DNA from: Porpolomopsis calyptriformis
Taxonomy: Eukaryota > Basidiomycota > Agaricomycetes > Agaricales > Hygrophoraceae
Direction of reading: 5' to 3'
Assembly: GCA_951640195.1 (NCBI GenBank)
Contig: OX621171.1
Span: forward strand, 1,240,001 to 1,304,000
DNA: 64,000 nucleotides
Shown here: piece after piece, positions 56,518-64,000 of the stretch
Position numbering within the stretch: position 1 is the first letter of the stretch
How the letters are laid out: the number at the start of each line of letters is the position of its first letter
Program-made: the position numbers and the translations under genes
Notes under the pieces: generated by a model
Told to the model about the DNA's origin: nothing
Seen by the model: the letters and a program-made list of their open reading frames with translations, nothing else
Database searches by the model: none

Positions 56518-58134
56518 CAGTGTCTCAAAAAACTGTCCGGATGTTTTGCACTTTTGTAAAGATTCATAAATAACTTAGGTAATTTCTATCCAAAAAATAT
56601 TAAAAAAATAACAAGAGGAAGGTATGCTTCTTGCCTATCTAGGTATACAATATCACAGTCATCACATTTCCTATTATGGTAATATTAATTCAGCAATGAA
56701 GGAGTATCATCCGGACAGTTTTTTTGCATATACTTTTTACAAAGATAAAGTTACAATTCTAGTACTTTGTATATCCTCCTTTAGCTTTTAATACTGCTGC
56801 AACTCTTCTAGGCATACTCTTGATCAAATCCAAACATGTTTCCTTAGGAATCTTCTCCCACTCCACCTCTACCCTCTCCCATAACTTAAAAATACTCTTG
56901 GGGGGAACTAGATATGAATTAAGTCTTCTTTTGAGGTGGGACCAAAGATGTTCAATTGGATTAAGATCAGGAGACTGAGCAGGCCAGTCTAGGAGTTCAA
57001 CCTGATTCTTATTGAACCACTTTGAGACCAGTTTGGAGGTATGCTTGGAGTCATTATCTTGCTGGAAGATGAAAGTGTTGCGGTCTATATCATAGTAGTC
57101 CACCGTTTTGAAGAGATGATCCTCCAGAATCTCCTGGTATAGTGGTGCATCCATCCTCCCATCTATCCTGCACATATAGCCCACTCCATGAGGTGTCATA
57201 CATCCCCAAACCATTAAACTTCCTCCTCCAAACTTCACAGTTCCTTTCACATGCTGTGCTGTTCAAGGAGCTCCTCTTTTTTTCCACACCCAAAGCCTTC
57301 CATCAGACCCCAAATGATTAATCTTGGTTTCATCAGACCAAACAACATGAAACCAGTCTTCTTCAGTCCAGTGTTGGTACTTGAGGGTAAAATTGTATCG
57401 CTGGTGTATATGGTGAGGATGAAGAAGAGGCTTCTTGGTCTTGACAATGGCTTGCATATCCTCTTTCTTGAGAGCATTTCTGATGGTTTGGGTACTGACA
57501 TCAGTGCCAACAACCTTTTTGAGTTGGGTGGCAGTATCAGCTTGGCCAGTGGTTATAAGTCGAGTGAGGTGATGACGATCATAGGTAGTAAGCTTGGTAG
57601 GTCTACCACCAGTGTTGGTTGGGAGGGGGGTGAGGATACGAGAGCGAAGTTCTGAGACAGTAGAATGACCAATATGAAGCCTGGTAGCAATATTGCGACA
57701 GGAATGGCCATTTTTAAGCATAGAGAGGATGGTATGTTGAGTATCAGTAGAAAGTGATTTCATCTTTGGGTAATGGGGAATTAAGAGAGAATTGCTTGGT
57801 ATATATATGAAAATCTACCTTGATCACATGACTTTGTTTAATTGTGCACAGCCACAACAAAATTCAGCACAGCCACAGTAGAAATCACATGACTAGAGTA
57901 CACTTAAATGGAAATAAGATATATGCAAAAAAACTGTCCGGATAATACTCCTTCATTGTTGAATTAATATTACCATAATAGGAAATGTGATGACTGTGAT
58001 ATTGTATACCTAGATAGGCAAGAAGCATACCTTCCTCTTGTTATTTTTTTAATATTTTTTGGATAGGAATTCCCTAAGTTATTTATAAATCTTTACAAAA
58101 GTGCAAAACATCCGGACAGTTTTTTGAGACACTG
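56518..58134 (-). mobile_element. Tc1/mariner DNA transposon with long TIRs and TA duplication
   Basis: The 1617-bp element starts CAGTGTCTCAAAAAACTG and ends with its complement, flanked by TA (56516-56517 and 58135-58136). TIRs extend about 230 bp (to about 56747 and from about 57905) with only a few mismatches. Each TIR also contains an inner ATCCGGACAGTTTTTT motif in the opposite sense to the outer one, giving a paired-site terminus similar in idea to IR/DR elements. It is the most recent insertion in its nest. Confidence 0.95.
56759..57763 (-). pseudogene. Tc1-type transposase (DD34E), one nonsense codon
   Basis: One frame of 334 codons runs from ATG 57763 to the stop at 56759. A single TGA (near 57265) follows KKRGAP where Arg is likely. 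The N-terminal paired helix-turn-helix is seen (TILSMLKNGHSCRNIA and STVSELRSRI, then GGRPTKLT, an AT-hook-like GRP). The catalytic residues are the Asp in VVWSDETKIN, the Asp in FQQDNDSKH, and the Glu in SPDLNPIEHLW, with 34 residues between the last two (DD34E, Tc1 type). All three acidic residues are intact, so one base change separates it from an open frame. It enters and cuts at TA sites, as the flanks show. Confidence 0.92.
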
Positions 58135-58160
58135 TATCCCTCTCACCCGAAGTCCGATCG

Positions 58161-58811
58161 AAGGTTCGAGAGGCAGTAATGCCCAAACGAACTCAGCCTC
58201 CTAGTTGACCGATCACGGTCAAAACTGTCGAAGTTGAAGCAATTCCGAACGACGCCCTCCCTTATTGCGACGACGACGATTGTTCAATCACCGTTCCCGA
58301 CCCTTACAAATCATATCTAAACACTCCCTCATCCGATGAAACTCCTCATACTGTTACTGTCACAAAGGAATCGCATGCTCTCCAATCGATCGTCATGTTG
58401 ATTGATCATAAAGAAACAATTGAATGTATCGTCGATCCTGGATCTCAAATTATTGCTATGTCCGAAGCCGTTTGTCATGACCTAGGACTAATCTACGACC
58501 CGACTATCCAACTAAACATGCAATCGGCCAACAGCGAAATAGACCAATTGTTAGGTCTCGTGAGGAATGTCCCCTGTCAGATCGGCGACATAACCCTCTA
58601 CCTCCAGATCCACATCATTCGCGCTCCCGCCTACGACATCCTTCTCGGAAGACCGTTCGATGTGTTAGCACAAAGCCTTGTCAAGAATTTCGCCGACGAA
58701 AACCAGACGATCACTATTTGCAATCCGAATAGCGGAAGGACCGTCACGATTCCGACAGTTCCACGAGGTCTACCGAAGCATCGTTCGGATTTTCACTCAT
58801 CGAGGATTTGA
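58161..58811 (+). pseudogene. Nested gypsy protease region
   Basis: After an acidic linker (ALPYCDDDDCSITV), the frame from 58395 contains the aspartic protease: ECIVDPGSQIIAMSE with a DPGS active site at about 58434 (usual DSGS), SANSEIDQLLGLV, and APAYDILLGRPFDVL near 58640. It is open for 138 codons to 58811. One TGA lies upstream at about 58205. The Ser-to-Pro change next to the catalytic Asp may matter. Confidence 0.8.
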
Positions 58812-61100
58812 TTCCTGATCAAGGAGAGATCGCGATAATTCTAGATTACGACCACGCTATGTCTATGCTATCTATCAATTCCTGTGTGCCTCTATGCGCA
58901 ACAAATAAAGTTTCAACAGTTTCCCATGCTTATTTATCTGCTTGTGACCTCCCCAACCTAATCTCTAAATCTCGATCGACTAGCGATCGACCTTCCAATT
59001 CCAACCATCTCAATTGATCGATGGAAATTGCAACCTTCCTCACATCGAAAAAGAAATACAAACCTGTCTCAAAGAAAGTTCGCTCCGTAGTAGCTGAACT
59101 CCCCAACAAGTTCCAAATCATTCAGAAAATCCTTGGCGATCCACTCACGGACATGCCAACACTCGACCTGAACCCCCCAACGTTTATTCCAACCGAACGA
59201 TACACGATCGAACAGATGGAGCTTTTCAATAAAGCTCACCCTGGAGATTTCCTTTGGCCTCAAGAAAGGGCTCTCCTTCACGATTTCATGAGAAAGCAAA
59301 GATCTCACCTTCGCCTGGAACGACTCCAAACGAGGACGTTTCAGATCTGACTTTTTCCCTCCCATCAATCTCCCAGTCATACCACATACGCCCTGGGTAC
59401 AAAAGAATATTCTGATTCCCCCAGGGATCTACCACGAAGTCTGCAAAGTTATCCAGCAAAAAATTGACGCTGGTGTCTACAAACCCTTGAACTCCTCCTA
59501 CTGATCACGATGGTTCACCATTCTAAAGAAAGGAGGGAAAGAACTTAGAATCGTTCATAGTCTCAAACCACTTAATCAAGTCACGATTCGACATTCAGGA
59601 GTGACACCAATTCCTAAACACTTGGCCGAACAGTTCGGCAGTCAATCCTGCAGCGCTATGTTTGATCTTTATGTCGGATATGACGAACGAGTGATTGCAC
59701 CTTCATCTCGCGATCTAACCACATTCCAAACACCCTATGGGGCTCATCGATTAGTTACCCTACCCATGGGATGGATGAATTCTGTACCAGTTTTTCACGA
59801 CGATGTCACCTATATCCTCCAACTGGAGATTCCTGAGTTTATGATCCCCTATATCAATGATATCCCTGTCAAGGGTCCCGCGACTCGATACGTACTCCCT
59901 GATGGATCCTATGAAACGATTCCAGAGAATGATGGAATTCGACGATTCGTGTGGGAACACTTCGGGAATCTCAATCGGATAGTCCAGCGAATGAAATATT
60001 GTGGTGGAACCATGTCAGGCTATAAATCGTTTTTGTGTGCAGAAGAAACCACCATTCTTGGACACTGATGTACTCACTTAGGACAACTACCCAATGAATC
60101 GCGTGTCTCAGCGATCCGAAACTGGGGCCCCTGTAAAGACCTCTCCGAAGTTCGAGCCTTCCTTGGCACTATTGGCGTCATTCGGATATTCATTCGCAAC
60201 TTCGCGCATTAAGCAAACCACCTAGTCAAGCTCACTAGGAAAGATATGCCCTTCGAATTCAGTCCCGATCAACTCACCACTCAAGAGGACCTAAAACAAG
60301 CTCTTCTGGAATCGCCCGCTCTACGAGTCCTCGATTATACTTCTGACGCCCCTGTCATACTCGCCATCGACACCTCCTATATCGCGGTTGGCTTTCATCT
60401 CTACCAATGCGATCCTGATGACCCAAAGAAATGGTACTATAATCGATTCAGTTCGATCACGCTGAACGATCGAGAAAGAAGGTTCTCTCAGCCGAAACTT
60501 GAAATCTACGGTCTCTATCGAGCCTTGCGATTGCTCTGACTATACCTCATTGGTGTTCGGAACCTCATTATAGAAGTCAACACTCGATATATCAAAGGAA
60601 TACTAGTGAACCCAGACATCACGCTGCAAGCTAGTATTAACAGATGGATCGTAGCGATTCTCATGTTCCATTTTACTTTGGTACACGTCACTGGTTCGAA
60701 CCATGGTCCTGACGGTCTCTCTCGACACCCTCGACAACCTGATGACCAAGACGATGAAGAGCTGACCAATAAGGACTTCGACGATTGGATCAATCACATC
60801 CACAGGTTAATGCACCATATCAATGATTCACCCGCGCCCCGAAGGAAAACCCTCCAAATGCCCACCTCAGTTTACTCGCAGAGTAAATATTTCAGTGAGG
60901 AGGAGGAGGATCCTATCCACCCACGTACCGATTCTTACAACATCGTTCCACGATCGAAAGCAGCTCAGCAAGACGATCGACGACTTATCCTCATTCGAAA
61001 ATGGCTCTCAGATCTTGAACGACCGAGCAACATGTCCGACAGCGACTACGCAAGTTTTATACGATACTGTGACGAGTTCTTCATCAACAATGACCAACTA
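58812..61100 (+). pseudogene. Nested gypsy reverse transcriptase and RNase H
   Basis: RT begins near 59010 (KKYKPVSKKVRSVVAELP, DPLTDMPTLDL) and continues through FHSVLKK-type text to RHSGVTPIPKHLAEQFG, MFDLYVGYDERVIAPSSRDLTTFQTPYGAHRLVTLPMGW and YINDIPV at 59849-59860. There the first catalytic Asp of YIDD has become Asn. Then RIVQRMKYCGG, SEVRAFLGTIGV and RNase H (ILAIDTSYIAVGF, SITLNDRERRFSQPKLEIYG, FTLVHVTGSNHGPDGLSRHP) to 60740. About ten TGA stops occur, most at Arg positions. Confidence 0.85.
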
Positions 61101-62333
61101 TGGTGAAAAGATAGACAAGACACTCATAAATTAGTCATCAATCAGGATCGCTGATTAGTGATCATGATGGAACTTCACGATCGAACAGGCCACAAGGCTA
61201 TTTTCACTACCCGATTGATCGTTTCCGAATGCTTCTGGTGGCCTCATATGGCCCCCGACATAGTCTGGTTCATTTGGACGTGTCATACCTGTCAGGTCCG
61301 TCAAACCATGCAAGCCCTCGTCCCTCCAACCATCTCCACGCCAGCTCCCCTTTTCGCCAAAATCTACATCAACACTATGCATATGCCCCAATCCGGTCCT
61401 ATTCGATATATCGTTCAAGGGCAATGCTCCCTTACCCACTATCCCGAATTTCGAATGCTTCATTCAGAAACAGCAAAATCAATTGGCGAATGGATCTTTG
61501 AGGATATAATCTGTCGTTGGGGCTCTCTTCGAGAAATCATCACAGACAACGGAACAGCCTTCTTAGGAGCCATAGATCACCTCGCCAAGCACTATCAAAT
61601 CAACCATATTCGCATTAGCAGATACAACTCTCGTGCGAACGGAATAGTCGAATGATCTCACTTCAATGTGCGACAATTGCTATTCAAAGCTGTCGATGGC
61701 GATCAGAAGCAATGGTCGATCGGAGCCTACTCTGTATTCTGGGCTAAGCGCGTCACTACCCGAAAGCGATTGGGATGCTCACCCTACTTCGCTGTCACTG
61801 GATATCAGCCATTGCTTCCTCTAGATATTTCTGAAACGACATATCTCCTTCCCACTCCAGGTTCAGTTCTGTCGATGACTGACCTAATTTCGCAACACGC
61901 GATCGCCCTACAAAAACGAGACGCTGACTTAGAGCAACTTCGATCGAAGGTTCTCACTGCTCACCTGCGATCTGCTGTTCGATTCGAGAAGAAACACGAG
62001 AAGACTATTTGCGACTATGACTTCAAGACTGGCGATCTTGTACTCATTCGGAACACGAAAATCGAGAAGTCTCTCAATCAGAAAATGCGTCCTCGATACC
62101 TAGGACCCCTAGTCATGATATCTCAAAACCTAGGGAAAGCTTATATCATTGCAGAGCTCAACAGATCCATCTTACATTGCCTGATCGCGGTGTTTAGAGT
62201 CATCCCATACTTCACTCGAAGATCGATCGCAATTCCTGAACGATTCCTCGACATATCAACCTCACGACTTAGAGACATGGAACGTTCGCTAGCTAGCAAA
62301 CTACTTGATAGCGTTGCAATTGAGGACTTGTAA
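61101..62333 (+). pseudogene. Nested gypsy integrase
   Basis: The zinc part reads HDRTGHKAIFTTRLIVSECFWWPHM and CHTCQVR at about 61170-61310. The catalytic core reads KIYINTMHMPQSG (first Asp changed to Asn at 61371-61373), REIITDNGTAFLGA (Asp kept, 61540) and RANGIVE (Glu kept, 61650), followed by a TGA. The C-terminal part is open from 61668 to 62333 (KTGDLVLIRNTKIEKSLNQKMRPRYLGPL). No chromodomain follows, unlike the host element. Confidence 0.87.
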
Positions 62334-62674
62334 CCTGCTGTAACGAAACTCTACGCAATCTTTTTCATTTCAAATCTTCTTTCATTTTTCTTAGAAACAA
62401 AAAATACAATTTTAGAGGAGAAGACTAGAGGCTACAAAAAAAAAACAAGTTAGATATTCGCTTCTCTCTCGCTCTCAAGTCTAGATCCTCTCTAGATCTT
62501 CTAAGACTTCTTCATTCGATCTTCCGATTCTTCCGATTCCCTGATTGATCACGTTTGCGAACGATTGAAGACTCTCTTTCTACGATTATCGATTATAGGC
62601 TGTGTCGAGACTCTTTATAGTCATCCTTGCACCTTGTTCTGTGTTCGGTTCTCATACACGAAGCAGACATATCA
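62334..62674 (+). other. 3' end of the nested gypsy; purine tract, no gene
   Basis: The stretch contains TTAGAGGAGAAGACTAGAGG at about 62412 (possible polypurine tract) and an A10 run near 62438. It then has a CT-rich stretch with repeated TCTTCCGATT before the CATATCA end. A 3' LTR equal to 54633-54807 is not visible. Confidence 0.45.
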
Positions 62675-64000
62675 TTGGAAAATTGGAGAAATGTTTCTTT
62701 CATCAAGATACGATTGAATACCTTGGATTTATCCTTTCCCCTGGTGGAATTACCATAGACCCTGCCAAAGTTCAAATTATCCTGGATTGGCCAGAACCAC
62801 AGAAAATCAAGGATGTCCAGTCATTCTTAGGTTTTGGAAATTTCTATAGGTGTTTTATTAACAACTACTTGGGATTGGTATCTCCACTTACGCGACTGAC
62901 CCAGAAAAATGTTCTGTGGAATTTCAATACTCAATGCAAATTTGTGTTTGAATCTCTGAAACAGGCCTTCACTTCCACTCCAGTTCTTGTCAACTTCACT
63001 CCAGGATCCCTTCTAGTAGTAGAAACGGATGCCTCTGACTATGCCATAGTAGGCATTCTATCAACTTATGTGCATGATGAATCATTGCATCCCATTGCAT
63101 TCTACTCTTGGACTTTAACTCTGCCGGAGTTGAATTATGATATTCACAACAAGGAGCTATTAGCCATTCATGATAGTTTTCGCAACTGGCATCATTACCT
63201 TGAAGGCTCTTCTGACCCAATCGACATTGTTACTAATCACAAGAATTTGGTATACTATTCTACAACCAAACTCCTGTCATGACATCAGGCTTATTGGTCT
63301 GAATTTCTATCGGGCTTTAATCTCATCACTCGTTTTCACCCCGGAAAACTTGGAGCAAAACTGGACTTCTTAACGCATCGATATGACATCAATCCTAAAC
63401 AGGGAGATAGCGACTACGCCAGTATCAATCCTTAGAACCTCCGACTGGTTTTTACCTCAGAGCAACTGGCTTCATCCCTATGAGCTTTATCCTTGTTGGA
63501 TCCAGTGTTAAAGGCTGCCTTCATTATGGATGTAGACTCCCTCCACTTGAAAATTCAGAATTCACTTTGTGATGATCCAGTGGCTATGGAGCATCTGAAG
63601 GTTGCAGAGTCTAACTCCAATGCCAACTCTGATGCCAACTCTGATCTCCAATGGGCTATCGACACTTCTAGTTTCCTTCATCATAATAGTCGTATCTATA
63701 TGCCCAATGTAGATGACTTACAACTTCAAATTTTGCATATGAAACATGATCATCCAATTGCTGGTCATTTTGGACAAAACAAAATGCTTGAATTGATCTG
63801 ACAAGAATACACTTGGCTGGAACTCCAGACCTTTGTAAAAGATTACTGTAACTCCTGTACTATGTGCGCTAGGTCCAAAGTCCCTCACCATCGACCTTAT
63901 GGTTTGCTCAAGCAACTTCCAATTCCAGAGAAGCCTTGGAATTCCATCTCCATGGATTTCATCAAGCAACTCCCTAACTCTGATGGATTCTCTACTATTC
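62675..64000 (+). pseudogene. Chromovirus RT end, RNase H and integrase start (second part)
   Basis: RT resumes at KLEKCFFHQDTIEYLGFILSP, then QSFLGFGNFYRCFINNY (62820). RNase H follows: VVETDASDYAIVGIL and ELNYDIHNKELLAIHDSF (63140-63180), open until TGA 63280. After three more stops the linker (QAYWSEFLSGFNLITRFHP) leads to the integrase zinc region (MLELI, CNSCTMCARSK at about 63850) and the start of the core (PWNSISMDFIKQLP, where the first catalytic Asp is kept) at the window edge. Confidence 0.9.

Larger units (their letters stand above)
54856..58160 (+). pseudogene. Gag of the nested gypsy, interrupted by Tc1/mariner
   Basis: Gag begins near ATG 54856 (MTQSFEPPFPMHNRVTRS). The capsid part has APKFNPEQPHELRRYFQDL and KKTYTCKYIDIDTSELW (about 55120-55280). 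TGA codons at 55450, 55567 and 55840 each stand where Arg fits. A Cys/His block CVFCGSPDHFIGSCPTC lies at about 55880. Basic and acidic spacer text follows to KELL at 56515, where the transposon sits. The frame resumes at about 58137 (LSPEVRSKVREAV). Charged, helical C-terminal text is typical of this gypsy group as I recall it. Confidence 0.8.
54633..62674 (+). mobile_element. Nested Ty3/gypsy element, 8 kb, TCGG/TTGG duplication
   Basis: It starts TGATATG (54633) and ends CATATCA (62674), with TCGG before and TTGG after. Removing it and one 4-bp copy rejoins the host RT (LFG/KLEKC). A second CATATCA at 54801-54807 suggests a 175-bp 5' LTR (54633-54807). I cannot find a matching 3' LTR: the last 340 bp look unrelated, with a purine tract near 62413. 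Gag, protease, RT, RNase H and integrase are all present on the plus strand. A Tc1/mariner (56518-58134) interrupts gag. Codon use is rich in CGA, and most stops are TGA. Confidence 0.82.
51557..64000 (+). mobile_element. Chromodomain-family Ty3/gypsy element with nested insertions, running off the window
   Basis: It has a 5' LTR (51557-51811), gag from ATG 51845, pol to 54632, an 8-kb nested gypsy (54633-62674), then pol again to the window end inside integrase. LTR, leader (GTATATTCTGTCTC) and gag match the deleted element at 7556-10587, which supplies the chromodomain end not seen here. A solo 211-bp LTR (52518-52728) also sits in gag. The 3' LTR and the antisense accessory gene would lie beyond 64000. 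Confidence 0.9.

Noticed and set aside
56251..57655. Plus-strand 134-codon frame at 57251-57655
   Set aside because: It is antisense to the Tc1 transposase, whose catalytic motifs are clear.

Overview
The window looks like a transposon graveyard from a filamentous basidiomycete, most likely an Agaricomycete. The evidence is: short spliceosomal introns (about 50-65 bp, GTRNGT...YAG); Plavaka-type and Tnp2/CACTA-type transposases of the forms seen in mushroom genomes; chromodomain Ty3/gypsy elements; and small gene families I recall from mushrooms (DUF6698-, DUF6532- and DUF6818-like). Family names come from memory of the protein patterns; no database was searched. I saw no rRNA, tRNA or CRISPR array.

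Layout: 1-4625 is a decayed gypsy pol on the plus strand, split by a 2.7-kb insertion (1154-3822, target duplication CCATA) that carries an intron-bearing gene of unknown function. 4800-5650 is a kinesin-light-chain-like TPR relic. 6418-13722 (minus) is a Plavaka transposase interrupted by an internally deleted chromovirus (7556-10587, duplication AGGCA). 14085-20239 is the most gene-like stretch: a viroplasmin/RNase H1-N-like gene, an unknown gene, a DUF6532-like pseudogene, and a divergent pair that looks intact (137-aa unknown gene; eight-exon DUF6698-like gene). 20486-30000 holds a minisatellite, a chromovirus tail with an antisense gene, two Tc1/mariner relics, a DUF6818-like pseudogene and a Harbinger-like pseudogene. 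29601-34808 is a gypsy element with four solo LTRs inside. 35200-37296 is a Tnp2-type transposase cut by another gypsy (37297-43268). 43269-44943 is a second locus of the gene-bearing unit. 44944-50335 is a minus-strand gypsy holding a 3.4-kb LTR element with its own ORF (45161-48528) and a solo LTR. From 51557 to the window end runs a chromovirus with a solo LTR and an 8-kb gypsy inside it; that gypsy in turn holds a Tc1/mariner.

Almost every coding sequence is broken by C-to-T or G-to-A changes (CAG/TGG to TAG, CGA to TGA, catalytic Asp to Asn), as expected of a RIP-like process or methyl-CpG decay. In the AGGCA-flanked element, all nine differences I count between the two LTRs are transitions at CpG sites.

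The most notable content is non-standard genes carried by LTR elements: (i) an antisense, intron-bearing gene with a six-cysteine cluster and coiled coil between the chromodomain and 3' LTR of chromoviruses (two copies); (ii) a 237-codon, three-exon gene inside a 1.7-kb TGTCA...TGACA unit (three copies); (iii) a short-LTR (211 bp) element whose interior encodes a protein of about 524 codons and no recognisable pol.
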